From: Eulemur rufifrons
Lineage: Eukaryota; Chordata; Mammalia; Primates; Lemuridae
DNA length: 64,000 nt
Assembly: GCF_041146395.1 (NCBI RefSeq)
Contig: NC_091010.1
Location: 47,450,001-47,514,000, forward strand
Direction of reading: 5' to 3'
Position numbers and translations under genes: made by a program. Numbering within the stretch: position 1 is the first letter of the stretch; the number at the start of each line of letters is the position of its first letter. The notes below the pieces were generated by a model. The model worked only from the letters and a program-made list of their open reading frames with translations, searched no databases and was not told where the DNA came from. Below, piece by piece: positions 1 to 14,644 of this stretch.

Positions 1-395
1 TCTGATTTTCCTCTTTCCAGAAATGGCTTCACCCTCAATTCCATGTCCGTTGGTCAATTGTCTGAAGTTTCCCACTGAAAAATCAACCTGTGGTTTACTT
101 TAACACCCTCACACCCTAATAATACACTCCTGAAACATGTCTCCCCTCTGTCCTCTTCATATCCTATTGCTGTATCTTTATCTCTTCCCTCCTTGGTGGG
201 TGAAATTACCCTAACTGGTCTCTCTGCCTCTAATCTCTTCCTACTGCAATCTCTTTTCCCCACTCCCAGACTAGTTTTTCTAGTCAACAATCTGGATTGT
301 GCCTGTCTTCTGCTAAACAACCCACCACAGTGCTCCCACTGCCTACTGAGTTAAATCCCCACTCCTTACTCTGATGTTCAGAGACTTCCAGTTGC
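1..395 (+). repeat. LINE L2 fragment (first part)
   Basis: This pyrimidine-rich stretch follows the L2 3' region. A segment near 310-365 ('cccactgcctactgagttaa' then 'ccccactccttactctgat') lines up with the L2 passage about few-base 'cctactggataaa' and 'actccttagcctggc'. It appears to continue after an interruption at about 885. Old and diverged; the subfamily was not determined. Confidence 0.5.
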
Positions 396-885
396 CTATT
401 CAGTGTCCATCCTCCCTTTCATCTTTGGTAGTAGAACTCTTATCTTATCAAGGGGGGCAATATGCCCAGGTTTTAAAAAACATTATTTCTCAGTATCCTT
501 TGCAGATCACTGGTCATGGAATTAAGTTCAGGCCAATAGGATATAAATACGAGTTATTGGATGCTACTTCCTGGAGGAGTCCATAAAGGTCCCACAGAGG
601 ACAGATAGTTGGATAGATTGCCTGTCTTCCCTTCCTTCTTCCTCCATGCTTGGTATGCTGGAGAAGCTCCAGTTGGTATCTTGGACTATGAGGCAACCTT
701 AAAGATAGAAGCACTTGTTGAAGTTAGAAGGATCCTAAGTCCCTGGTCACATTAGAGGTGTCATACCAATCCCAGATTATCAAACTCTAAATTATTTTAC
801 TTAGAGAAAAATAAACCCTGTGTGTCTCACTACTATAATTTGATTGCTTACAGTCAAACCTAATCGTGACTGACATACCTAATAT
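396..885. repeat. Unnamed interspersed repeat inside L2
   Basis: This block separates two L2-like pieces. It has the style of a mammalian LTR or DNA-transposon remnant: a 'ccaataggatataaatacga' segment, a 'ctatgaggcaacc' segment and an A/T-rich end with 'aataaaccctgtgtgtctca'. I could not name the family, and the boundaries are approximate. It could also be unique sequence. Confidence 0.3.
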
Positions 886-1290
886 TCAAACAGTTTCCTC
901 TCATTCTAACCCCTAAAAACACACTATGTTCTAACCAAACTGCACTATTTTTTTTCCTAAGGACAACTTGTACTTTTCTGTCTCTATTATTTGTCTCCTC
1001 TCCTGCCTTTTCTCCATATCTGCGTGTTAAAGTGAATCTCAGATGCTGTATCCTCCATGAATCCTTCTCCGATTCTTCTATTCAGATGTGATTTCACCCC
1101 TTTCTAAACTCAGAATATTTTGATTGTATACTTCTTGGCACTTAGAGTCTGCCCAAATTGTCATGACTTAGATGCCTATGCTGCTAGGTTACGAGCTCCC
1201 CTATGGTGTCAAGCACAGGGTTAGCGTTCAACAAGGATTTTATGAAGTAATGCGTGAATAAATAAAGGAATGAATGAATGAAAACAGATA
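886..1290 (+). repeat. LINE L2 fragment (3' end)
   Basis: It ends with the typical L2 tail: 'ttacgagctcccctatggtg', a 'caagcacagggttagcgttc' segment matching the 'cctagcacagtgcctggc' zone, then ataaa and a short GAATGAATGAATGAA run. It continues the L2 seen at 1-395. Confidence 0.6.
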
Positions 1291-1496
1291 GTGAACATTC
1301 TGTTGCCCCTCATCCTGTGCATCCCACCTCTCAACCCTTCAAAGAGGCAGCATGAGGTGGAAAAGTTTCCCACAATTGACTGGGGAGAAGAGAGAGGCAG
1401 TAGATGCAAAGTAAGCCAAAAGTAGCCTCTGTCTAGAAAGGACAAGGCTAAGAGAGAATTATCACACTTGGCCCAGCGTCCCTTTTAAGAACAACA

Positions 1497-1740
1497 ACTA
1501 CTACTTTTTACTAAGCACTTGCTATGTGCTGGCATCTTGCAAGGTGACTTATATGCACTATTTCATTTAATTTAATCCACCAACAGCCTATGAGATTGGA
1601 CTAATCTTTCCTCTATTTTATAAGTGAGGAGACTGAGGTTCAGAGGGGTTAACTAACTTATTCAGGGTCACAGACCTTGGAAGTGACAGGGCTCAAATTG
1701 GGACTTAGTCCTGTCTTATTCTAAGCCATGCTTCTAATCA
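1497..1740 (-). repeat. MIR SINE
   Basis: Reverse-oriented MIR. It runs from 'actaagcacttgctatgtgc' through 'gaggagactgaggttcagag' to the reversed tRNA-like head 'caaattgggacttagtcctg'. Nearly full length and moderately diverged. Confidence 0.8.
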
Positions 1741-1899
1741 TATGTCAAGCTATATGAGACATGGCTGGCTGTCCCACCAAGTGGTAAGGTCCTGGCTTAT
1801 AGGAGCCGTGATCTGTTTATTTCTGCTCACCCTGCAGAGCCTACACGGTGCCTGTTAGGTCCTGAAGCCTCAGCAGAACAATTAGTTTCAAAATGGTCA

Positions 1900-2510
1900 A
1901 AAATAGGCTTCCCATCCAGGGAAGATGGAGTAGACATACTTTTCTCTAGTCTTTCCAATAAGTACAACTAAAAAACATGGATATTATATATAAAGCAAAC
2001 ATAAAATGTCACTGAAATGTGGAGAGGAAAGAGGAAAGAATCAGTGAACTGGAAGACAGAACAGTAGAAATTACCCAGTATGGACTAAACAGAAAAAAAT
2101 AGACTGTGGGACTATAATAAAAGATCTAACATTTGTGTCATTGGAGTTTCAGAAGGAAAGGAGAAAGAGAGTAGGGCTGAAAAAGTACTCAAAGAAAGAA
2201 TGGCAAAAACTCCCCAAATTTGGTGAAAGATATACACCTACAAATTCAAGAAGTTAAGTGAACCCAAAACCAGATAAACTCAAATCCACACCAAGAACAT
2301 AATGAAACTTCTGAACAAGGAAGGTAAAGAAAAACTCTGGAAAACAGTGAGAGAGAAATGACACCTTAACCACAGGGGAAAAACAGTTTGAATGGCAGTG
2401 GATTTCTCCTCAGAAACTACAGAGGCCAGAAGGAAGTGATGCACATTTTCCTGAAAGAAAAGAACTGTCAACCCAAAATATTCAATGAAAATATCTTTCA
2501 GAAATGAAGG
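1900..2510 (+). repeat. L1 fragment, 5'/ORF1 region
   Basis: A decayed L1M-type ORF1 region on the plus strand: 'cagtgaactggaagacagaa', 'gagtttcagaaggaaaggag' and 'gatttctcctcagaaactac' are typical ORF1-zone passages. No intact reading frame remains. It joins directly to a 3'-end L1 fragment at about 2512, so the middle of the element is missing by internal deletion or two separate insertions. Confidence 0.7.
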
Positions 2511-3180
2511 GGATAGAGCCCCTTTGGAAGATAGTTTGGTACTTTCTTACAAAACTGAGCACACTGTTACCGTATGATCCAGCAAACACATTCCTTGCTG
2601 TTTACCCAAAGGAGTTGAAAGCATGTCCACACAAAAATCTGCATCAAATGTTTATAGTAGCTTTATTCATAGTTGTTAAAACTTGGAAGTAAATAAGATG
2701 TCCTTCAGTAGGTGAATCAATAAACTGTGATACATCCAGACGATGGAATATTATTCAGCACTAAAAAGAAATAAGCAATCTAGCCATGAAAATATATGAA
2801 GAAAGCTTAAATGTATATTACTAAGTGAAAGAAATCAGTCTGAAAAAGCTATACTGTAAAATTCAAACTGTATGGCATTCTGGAAAAGGTAAATCTGTGG
2901 AGAGCATAAAAAGATTATTGGTTACTAAGAGTAAGGGGGATGAATAGGTATAACACAGGAAAATATATGATACTATAATAGTAGATACATGTCATTATAC
3001 ATTTGTTCCAACCTATAGGATACACAACGCTGAGAGTAAACCCTAAGGTCAATGATGGAGTGTGGTAATAATGTTGTGTCAATGTAAGTTCATCGATTAG
3101 ACAGAGGGAAAACTAAGAGAATGCATCACCAGCAGACTTACCATAAAAGAATGATTAAAGAAAGTTCTCTAAATAGGAAG
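2511..3180 (+). repeat. L1 3' fragment (end of ORF2 plus 3' UTR)
   Basis: The end of L1 ORF2 is recognisable from 'tatgatccagcaaacacatt', 'catagttgttaaaacttgga' and 'gatggaatattattcagcac', followed by the usual 3' sequence. Frames are broken throughout. Same strand as the ORF1 fragment just before it, so both may belong to one internally deleted copy. Confidence 0.75.
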
Positions 3181-3393
3181 GAAATTATTTTTTTAAAAAG
3201 GGAACTTGGAAGGAAGAAAGAACACAGTAAACAAAAATATGGTAAATACAATAAACTTTCCTTCTCTTACATTTTCTAAATTGTGTTTGATTGTTGAAAC
3301 AAAAATTATAACACTGCTGTATGTAGAAGCAATATTTAAGATGATTATGTTATAAATGGGTGAAGATAAAGGGATGTAAAAGGGAGATAAAGT

Positions 3394-4031
<638 letters not shown>

Positions 4032-4039
4032 TTGTTGTT

Positions 4040-4072
4040 ATTTTTTCTTTGTTTTGTTTTGTTTTGTTTTAT
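4040..4072. repeat. (TTTTG)n microsatellite
   Basis: Repeated gtttt units (about five) between the Alu head and the next L1 fragment. Confidence 0.8.
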
Positions 4073-4865
4073 TGGCTGACTATATAGTTATAGTGTTGGT
4101 AGAGGTATAGACACATAGATTAATGGACCAGAATAGAGAACCCTGAAATAGACCCACACAAATGTGGCCCAACTGATTTTTGGCAAAAGCATAAAAGTAA
4201 TTCAATGGAGGAAAGATGATCTTTTTAACAAATGGTGCTGGAGCAAGTGGATATCTATAGGCAAAAACAACAACAACAACAAAGCAGAAGAAGAAAACAG
4301 AGAAGAACCTCAACCTAAGTCTCACAATCTTATACAAAACTTTAACTCAAAATGAATCATGGACTCAAATGCTCAAATGTAAATAGAAAATAGAAAACAT
4401 TTAGTAAAGAACATAGGAGAAAACCATAGGATCTAGGGCTAGGCAAAGAGTTTTTAGACTTGACACCAAAAGCATGATCCATATAAGGAAAAACTGGTAA
4501 GTTGGCTTTATCAAAATTTAAAATTTTAGCTCAGTGAAAGACCCTGTTAAGAGGAAGAAAAGATAAACTACAGACTGAGATAAAATATTAGCAAACCACA
4601 TATCCAAAAAAAGGACTAATATCTAGAATATGTAAAGAATGTTTAAAATTTGGCAGTAGAAAAACAAAATGAAAACCAGTAATCCAATTAGAAAATAAGC
4701 AAAAGATGTAAAGAGACATTTCACTGAAGAGGATGTATATATATGGCAAATAACCACATGAAAAGGTGTTCACTACCATTAGCCATTAGGATAATGAAAA
4801 AAAAAACCAATGAGATATCATACACATCTGTCAAAATAGCTAAAATTTTTAAAAAGTGACAATTC
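4073..4865 (+). repeat. L1 ORF2 fragment, left part
   Basis: Plus-strand L1 late ORF2. Typical passages are 'attaatggaccagaatagag', 'tggcccaactgatttttggc' and 'aaatggtgctggagcaagtg'. Multiple indels and stops. A 7SL-derived insertion at 4866 interrupts it and it continues at about 5205. Confidence 0.85.
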
Positions 4866-5190
4866 TAGCCTGTTCTATTGGCACGTGCCTATAGTCCCAG
4901 CTACTCAGGAGGCTGAGGTGATAGGCTCGCTTGAGCCCAGGAGTTCTGGGCTATAGTGTGCTATGCTGATCGGATGTCTGCACTAAGTTCAGCTTCAATA
5001 TGGTGACCTCCCAGGAGTGGGGGACCACCAGGTTGCCTAAGAAGGGGCGAACCAACCCAGGTAGGAAATGGAGCAGATCAGAAGTTCTGTGCCGACCAGT
5101 GGTGGGGTGGTGCCAGTAGCTGGCCACTGTACCCCAGCCTGGGCAACATAGCAAGACCTCATCTCTTCAAAAAAAAAAAAAAAAAAAAAA
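4866..5190 (+). pseudogene. 7SL (SRP) RNA pseudogene, full length, retrotransposed
   Basis: This is not an Alu. Between the Alu-like 5' and 3' ends lies the S domain of the signal-recognition-particle RNA: 'gatcggatgtctgcactaag', 'caatatggtgacctcccagg', 'ggggaccaccaggttgccta' and 'aaccaacccaggtaggaaat', ending 'ctgggcaacatagcaagacc' plus an A-tail of about 22 at 5169-5190. The 5' end is degraded ('tagcctgttctattggcacg' where functional genes start gccgggcgcg). Flanking copies tttttaaaaagtgacaattc (4846-4865) and a diverged tttttttaaactgacaattc (about 5195-5214) are a target-site duplication, so L1-machinery retroposition is likely. Substitutions and the lost 5' end argue against function. Inserted in sense in an older L1. 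Confidence 0.9.
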
Positions 5191-5204
5191 TTTTTTTTTT
5201 TAAA

Positions 5205-5960
5205 CTGACAATTCCAAATGCTGGCAAGCACGCAGAGAAATAATTGCTCACACATTGTTAGTTGGAATGTCAAATGGTATAGTCATTCTGGAAAATAGTT
5301 TGGCAGTTTCTTAAAAAAAAAAAAAAAACTAAACACACACTTATGTTACTACCCAGCAAGTGTGCGTCTAGGCATTTATCCCAGAGAAATGATAACTATG
5401 TCCTTACAAAACATGTACGTAATTGTTCATAGCAGCTTTAGTTGTAATAATCAAAACCTAGAAACAACCCTGATAGCCCTCAGTGGGTGAATGGTTAAAC
5501 AAATGGGACATCCATGCCAAGGAACTCTACCCAGTAATAAAAAGGAATGAACTACTGGTACACGCAACAATCTAGATGACTCTCCAGAGAATTATGTTGA
5601 GTGAAAAAAGCCAACCGCCAAAGAGTACATATTGTATGGTTCTATTTATATAATATTCTTGAAATGACAAATTATAAAAATGAAGAATGGATTAGTGGTT
5701 GCCAGGGGTTGAGGAGGGAGTGAGGGCTAGGTGGAAGTGAGTGTGGCTATTAAAGGACAGCATGAGTGATCCTTGCTAGTGGTGATGGAAATGTTCTGTA
5801 CCGTGGCTGTATCAATGTCAATATCCTGGTTGGGCTATCGTGCTGTATAGTTTTCTAAGATGTTACCATTAGGCGAAACTGGGCAAAGGGTATTGTGTTA
5901 TTTCCCACAACTGCATGTGAATCTACAATTAGCTCAAAAAGTTTAGTTTTGAGAAATAGT
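5205..5960 (+). repeat. L1 fragment, right part (ORF2 end and 3' UTR)
   Basis: Continuation of the L1 interrupted by the 7SL pseudogene: 'acattgttagttggaatgtc', 'catagcagctttagttgtaa', 'gagtgaaaaaagccaaccgc' and a 3' UTR with 'gtggttgccaggggttgagg'. Pre-primate L1M-type by divergence. Confidence 0.82.
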
Positions 5961-7065
5961 TGAAGAAAATTCGTGCTGTTTTGCAGTACTAAGGCGCACA
6001 CCCTGGGAGATGGAGCACAGCTGAAATATGGTATATACAGAATCACAAAAAGTCTAAATAAATGCATGTATGAGAAGTCCCTAAAGCATTCTGTGATCCT
6101 TGGGGCTCCTCCTTAATGCCAGTGAAAATGGCTATTTCCCTCCTAACACTCTGAGATTTTGTCAATGTGAGGACTTGAAATTAGGGATGCCTTTGGACAA
6201 AGCTGGTGGGCAAGTCTCGGGTTTTTATGCTGGAGGAAGATTTGAAAGGAGTTGTGGGGCAGATGTGAGGGAGCACAGAGCCAGCTTAGAAGCAACCTAT
6301 CCATTGCCTGAGTTAGGCATCCCCTCCTCTCTGCTCTGTTAACTTCCATTATAATCCACTAAGATCGATAACTTTCTTGTCTTTCCCCTCTCTATACATT
6401 TCTTGAGGGCTGAGATCACTTCTCAGTTTGCCTGTTCACACAATAAATGTTTTTATTTTAGCTTAAAATAAAGAAATATGTGCTGTCCACTTTATAGATG
6501 TAGGACCAAGACCTTTCTTTGTGTATAGATGTGCTGATTGGCATTTTACCATCATCTTTCTTTCATAAGCTACACCCAGCATAGGTTGATTGCCACTTTC
6601 AGCTTTGATTTCTTTAACATGGATTGGGACCTGAAACATATTTGAGAAACAATCTGAGTGCAAAGTCCTAGACTTTTTTTATGATTTTTCCCCTTCTTTT
6701 CCAGTTGTCTCACCAATACATAATTTTATAGCAAACTTTTTAAGCAATTTGCTGTTATGGAATCTTTCCAAATAGCGATACTAGTTTTTCACTCATATTT
6801 TATTGATTTATATAATATTTAGTTAAATTAAATAAGAATAATATGTGCAGCTGGCATAAACAGGCTGAGTTAAGAACTAATGACTCTTAGTAAGCATTCC
6901 ATTCAACCAAATGGTGGAGCACAAACGCATGGCATCCTAGCCGTGAATACTTGCTGAGCTACGAGTGTAAATCAGTGTGTTTTACAAAGGATCAATGATG
7001 TCACTTAAGCCAGTGAGCCAGGTAAGTGCAGGTTGTTTTAAAAGTTCTATTTTAATAATATCAGT
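5961..7065. other. No recognised element
   Basis: A/T-rich intergenic sequence. An L2-like tail may lie near 6375-6455 ('cttgagggctgagatcactt', 'cacacaataaatg'). Otherwise I see no gene, RNA or named repeat. Confidence 0.4.
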
Positions 7066-7069
7066 AATA

Positions 7070-7280
7070 ATAACAAAAACTTACTGAGTGCTTACTCTGT
7101 GCCAGGCGCCATGCTAAATGCTTCTATACATATCTCAATTAATCATTACCTGAAGAAAGTATTATCATCCCCATTTTATAGATAAGGAAACTGAAGCTCA
7201 ATGAAATTCCATAACTTTAGAGCCAAGTTTCTGTCCAACTCCAAAATCTGTGCCTTTGTGCACTACACTATATTATTTAT
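7070..7280 (-). repeat. MIR SINE
   Basis: Reverse-oriented MIR: 'gagtgcttactctgtgccag', 'ccccattttatagataagga', 'aaactgaagctcaatgaaat'. The tRNA-like head is poorly preserved. Confidence 0.8.
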
Positions 7281-7779
7281 AATATTTATTGTATCTATGA
7301 ACAAATAAATGCAGGCAAGTATGCAGAGGACAGGGAAAGACTTGGAAGCTGGGAAATATTTTCATACCAGCTGACTCATTCTTAGCCATTTCCTGTGGTG
7401 ACAGGAGTTTCCAGGGAGAAGGTGGATGTTCTTAGAGGGGGATGGGGTGGGGTGAAGCCTACACCTGGGTTGGGACATGTCTGTCTCATCTCCCAAATCT
7501 ACCTCAGACTTCTGATCACAACCACCAGTGGCCTCCCTTTAGTTCAGTCCTAGCTTCTTTTATTTCAACTGAACCTGATTGGAATTTAAAAATCTTAACT
7601 ACAAAATAAAGGGAAAACAACAAAGCCACCCTTTCAATGCCTGGACTCATAACCCCAGCATACTGATAGCTAAACCACAGACCAGCTTGGCTGCCTAACC
7701 TAGTCATGACCTAACCTAGTCCTGAGGAAATTAATCTGCCACCCACAGAGATGAGAATTTAGTCAGGCAAAGTGGGAGT

Positions 7780-8000
7780 GGAGAGTGGGGGTTGTGGGTA
7801 GAGGTGGGAAATGTTACAAGCAGAGAAAACAACATATGCAAAGGCCCTGAGGCAGGAACAGAGGGGTCAATAAAGTTGGAATACAATGAAGAAAGGGCAG
7901 TGAACAAAAGATCATATCATGCAGGCCTCACAGATCAAGCTGACATTTTGAGTTTTATCCTGAGAGCAGTAGGAGCCAATGAAGAGACTCCCAATCTCAC
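7780..8000. repeat. Unnamed dispersed repeat
   Basis: Words such as 'gcaaaggccctgaggcagga', 'tcatgcaggcctcacagatc' and 'gagttttatcctgagagcag' recur in many mammalian loci in this order. I recognise it as an old interspersed repeat but cannot assign the family. Confidence 0.4.
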
Positions 8001-8094
8001 AGGGAAAATGCAGATACTTTCAGCTAATTAATTATATGGATTTTTATAATAAGTTATTTCACTGGTATAAATTTATGCTTTACAAAATACATTC

Positions 8095-8215
8095 TCATCT
8101 TTGTCTTATGTCCTCCTTGCAGCTGCCCTTTGAAGGAGATATTCCAATTATTGGCACAGATGGGAAATCCGAGGCTCCAAGAGGTAAGTGACTTGCCCAA
8201 GGACGCACAGTGAGC
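8095..8215 (-). repeat. MIR SINE fragment
   Basis: Reverse MIR core: 'aaatccgaggctccaagagg' and 'taagtgacttgcccaaggac'. Truncated at both ends. It forms an opposite-strand pair with the MIR at 8370. Confidence 0.65.
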
Positions 8216-8369
8216 CAACTAGGGGACAGGCATCCACATCGTGATCATTTCACTTTCTAGGCCAGTCATGCAGAGAAAACACTGGCTCTGCATGACTTGG
8301 TCCTGGGGTCTATGTCCTTACTGGCAGGGAGGACTTTTAACTGAAGGACTGAAGGATTAAGTGCCCAGG

Positions 8370-8540
8370 CCAAGAGTCTGGCAACCACTTACTAGCTAGG
8401 TAACTTCTAGTGAGTTACTTAACCTCTTTGACCCTCTTATTCCTTATTTGTAAAATAACCTGATAGGGTTGCTATTATGATTGATTGAAATAATGTATGT
8501 AAAAGTGTGACACATACTAATAGCTCAATAGATTTCTGTA
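8370..8540 (+). repeat. MIR SINE
   Basis: Sense MIR from 'accacttactagctaggtaa' through 'gagttacttaacctctttga' to 'taatagctcaatag'. Moderately diverged. Confidence 0.78.
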
Positions 8541-9840
8541 TATTTGATTTTTTTAAAGAGAGTAATAGACTTCCTTTTATTTTGAAGCCTTAAGATATAC
8601 TGAATGTGGGAGTTACATGAGGCTCAAGTCCCTTCATACCAGGGTTCGTTGTATATGAGATGGGCTGAATCTCTGTGTGATCTGCAGACCTTCAAGATGG
8701 TACAGAGGGGGAAGGAGTGTGAGGCCCTTCTCAATACCAACAGCTGATACTTCTACCTTCTGGACTATGTAGGGAAGTTCTGCAGATGGTAATTTTTTGA
8801 GAGCTAAGTGCAAGAGAGTAATTGCCCAAGGGTCCTCCCAGGTGGGTGTTATATGTGGCCTGAGAGCCACATTCAAGGACCTGTCTAGGTGTCAAGACCC
8901 TGAGAAAGCAGCATGTAAGGGTCGAAAAGCCCTGCTAAACAATGGCTGTAAGTTCTGTCCAGAGAGCTGAGGAAGGAGGATTAGGGTGAAGGATAGGAGC
9001 CCAGAGCACAGGGAGTATGTGTGAATCACAGGACTTACTGAGTATCCTTGACCATTTGTGAGGCTTCCAATCCAGGGCAGCACGGATCATTGTGGGATCC
9101 TCCGTGTGCCCTGGGGCTTGATGGACTCTAAGAATTTTACATGAAAAAGATAGACGTTTAGTTTTCCTGGCTTTGGAAGTAATGTTTGCTCTTAGAGGTG
9201 GGCCTGTTAGAAATGGGTGGTAGGTTAAATGGCAATCTCAGGGAAAAGGGGACTATTGTCTAATTAATGACTGTCAAACATTTTTACCCTGACCCACATC
9301 CCGAAATACATTTTGCATGATGACCCAGCATACACGCACTTACACACACACCAGAAACAAAAGTTTTATTAAGCAGCACCTACATTTATGTATGCGATGC
9401 ACTCTGGTATTTTATTTTCTATTTTATTCTATTTCATTAAATTGATTTCATGACGTGCTAATGGATTGCAACATGTACTTTGAGAAACATTGGTCTAATA
9501 GATTATGACTTGTCCTTGAAGGTGATTGAAGAAGATGTTGTTCATGAATAATGAAATTCAGATGAACAATCCCAAAGGCTGGCAGTCTGACTGTATACTT
9601 TAAATACTCACAGCAGATACAGAATCTGGTTTTCTGTTGCCCCTGAACATTGAGGTTAGAAATGGTAAAAACAGTAACAATATGAAGAATAGCAGCAACA
9701 TTTACTGAGGACCTTCTCAGTGCAGAGAACTTGAATTGGATAATAATATGAATGGAAAATGCTCTGTCCTTAAAAGAATTATAACCTAGTGGGAGACAAG
9801 GACTGGATCATAAACACGAAAATATAAGAAGATTTCAGGT
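8541..9840. other. Mostly unrecognised; possible DNA-transposon tail at 9270-9495
   Basis: Nothing coding is visible. Around 9270-9495 the order 'gactgtcaaacatttttacc', 'gatttcatgacgtgctaatg' and 'tactttgagaaacattggt' resembles the ends of an old non-autonomous DNA element. No terminal inverted repeats could be confirmed. Confidence 0.3.
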
Positions 9841-12420
<2,580 letters not shown>

Positions 12421-12469
12421 AGATCTACTAATCAGCATACTGGGGAGATGCTGCCAAAGCAGCTTGAAT

Positions 12470-12501
12470 CCAGCCAGGGCAGGCTCTTCTGCCCTGGCTG
12501 G
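12470..12501. other. Perfect 13-bp inverted repeat (hairpin)
   Basis: Left arm ccagccagggcag (12470-12482), six-base spacer gctctt, right arm ctgccctggctgg (12489-12501). The arms are exact reverse complements, G/C-rich, and the sequence lies just outside the HAL1-like element. No known RNA or terminator is implied. Confidence 0.85.
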
Positions 12502-13185
12502 GGAACTGAGGGACAGTTAGCTTCCTGTTCTGACTGAATTTACATTGGCTTGTACCTGCCTGGGCAGGGTGTGCCCAGCCCATCTTGTGAACACCAAGAC
12601 AGAGCATTTCTGGAAATAATTAACACCATCATGAAGAAAGCGGCCAGTAGGCTTTGGCTCCTGGGGACACAGAGCTGTTTTGGCTTCTGTCCTTCCCAAG
12701 ATCAAATGTGTGAGAGATTCCTGGATTTCTCAGCAAATATCCCTTTGTGCTTAAGCTAGCTCGGGTTGCTTTTTGCCATTTGCTGCTTTATTAACATGGC
12801 TTAAAGAATCTCCTCTTCAGTAGGAAAGATCTTCTCCTGGTCTTCATACATCTGCCAATTCAGAGGCTCTGGTTCACTGTGGCCTAAGGGCTCCAATGAT
12901 GGTGGGAGGTCAGCCCACCCCAGAGCTGGTAGTGAGCCTGCCTGTCACCCATTGAGCACAACTGTCTTGTCTCATCCCAGGAGCAGTAGCTGGAAGGCTC
13001 TGACCTGGGCTGTCCCTGCCTAGCAAGCAGCCTGGACTTCTACTAGACCAAAGGCAGGAGGTACACCAAAGTGTCCCATTGTGTCGGACCAGGCAACTGG
13101 TAAACTATTCCAGTATTAGAACTGTGTTGAAAGAACTAACCAAGGAACCAGGACAAGAACTCATAATGAGTTTCTGTGTATTCCG
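12502..13185. other. No recognised element
   Basis: Mixed-composition intergenic sequence between the hairpin and the minisatellite. Short open frames are present on both strands without recognisable domains. Confidence 0.4.
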
Positions 13186-13189
13186 GAGC

Positions 13190-13545
13190 TGCATGTAGAG
13201 GGTGGGGTTCTCTGAAGACACTGGCTATACTTGATCCTGTGGAGAGGTGTTCCTTGTGGATTTCCAGTATACCTGATCCTGCATTTGACCTATATTTTCC
13301 ACGTACCATGGTGGGTGGTATTTCTCAGAGACCATGGGTACCTGATCCTGCAGGTAGTTTTCCAGGAAACCACTGCTGTATCTGGTTATAGGGGGTAGGG
13401 TCCCTTATAGATCACAGGGGTACCTGGCACTGTGGGGAGGTATCCCTGGGGCCACAAGTATACCTAGGCTGCTGATTGGTGGCACTGCTTGTGTGGGCAT
13501 GGTATCCCCAGGGTACATAGCCATGCCTAGTCCTGACCAGCACAG
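13190..13545. repeat. Degenerate minisatellite, unit about 41 bp
   Basis: A tac-c-t-ga-tcctg motif recurs with its TAC (or TAT) at 13228, 13270, 13339, 13379, 13421, 13461 and 13514. Spacings are 42, 69, 40, 42, 40 and 53, so the basic unit is near 41 bp with indels. Between the anchors run 'ggagaggtgttccttgtgga'-like segments. Heavily diverged, so an old array. Confidence 0.7.
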
Positions 13546-14300
13546 CTTCCCCATTCTTACCGAGACATCCTATATGGGAAGAATCTTCCTTATTAAAAAT
13601 AAACACCACTACAGAAGAGTGACAACTAATAAAGGTAGAAGTAATTATAGAATTAGAAAATTCACCATTTGTAACCACCATAGTCATGACTGATCCGGGC
13701 AATATCATCAATGGGCACTAAAACTACTGGATGAAAGCTGCCTAGAGAACAGGATATTCACATAGTGTCAAAGTTTCCCCCATAGGTAATGTATTAATCA
13801 TAAAGGGGGGAAAGTGCCTTTACAATGGCGAAATCTGGATGATACCACCTTAAAAATAATGAAACTTATCATCATCATTAATGGGAGAAACTGACATCAT
13901 GTGGCCCGATGTGATGCGCTGAGGACACATCACCGATGTGGTATTTCTGCCCAAAATGTGTAGCCTGAATTGAATCATGAGGAAACATCAGACAAGTCCA
14001 AGCTGGAGGACATTCTGCCTGGACTTTCCAAAACAACCAAATTTATGAAAGACATACACACACACACACACACACACACACGCTGAGGAAATATTCCAGA
14101 ATAAATAAGATGAAAGAGACAAAATAACTAAATGCAATGCAAGATCTTGGAATGAGGCTGAGGGTAGCTATAAAGGACATTATACAGATAATGGATGGGT
14201 TTTTGAATACAGACTCTGTATTAGACAAATGCTAAATTTCCAGAAAGTGCACGTACTATGCAGTATAGAAGAATGTCTTTGTTCTTAAAACATAAATGCT
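13546..14300 (+). repeat. Old LINE 3' end (L1M-like), first copy
   Basis: The order 'catcatcaatgggcactaaa', 'atgtggcccgatgtgatgcg', 'ggacattctgcctggacttt', 'taactaaatgcaatgcaaga' and 'taaaggacattatacagata' is a familiar 3' region of old mammalian LINEs (I judge L1M; not proven). A (CA)n run at 14054-14082 lies inside it. It is split by the Alu at 14303 and its tail resumes at about 14775. Confidence 0.55.
14054..14082. repeat. (CA)n microsatellite
   Basis: About 14 CA dinucleotides in an uninterrupted run. Confidence 0.95.
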
Positions 14301-14302
14301 GG

Positions 14303-14581
14303 CTGGGTGTGGTGGCTCATTCCTGTAATCTTGGCACTTTTGGAGGCTAAGGTGGGAGGATTGCTTGAGGGTAGGAGTTCAAGACCAGCCTGAGCAACAG
14401 AGCAAGACCCCATCTCCACAAAAATACAAAAAATTATTTGGGTGTGGTGGTGCATGCCTGTAGTCCCAGCTAACTCAGGGGACTGAGGCAGGAGGATCGC
14501 TTGAGCCCAGGAGTTTGAGGTTGCAGTGAGCTGTGATGACACCACTGTACTCTAGCCTGGGCAACAGAGCAAGACCCTATC
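14303..14581 (+). repeat. Alu (J-like), sense
   Basis: A dimeric Alu from 'ggctgggtgtggtggctcat' to 'gcaacagagcaagaccctat'. Its A-tail has turned into the long purine microsatellite that follows. Confidence 0.9.

Positions 14582-14644
<63 letters not shown>

Noticed and set aside
4073..5960. Possible intact L1 ORF2
   Set aside because: Frames are short and broken, and a 7SL insertion splits the element.
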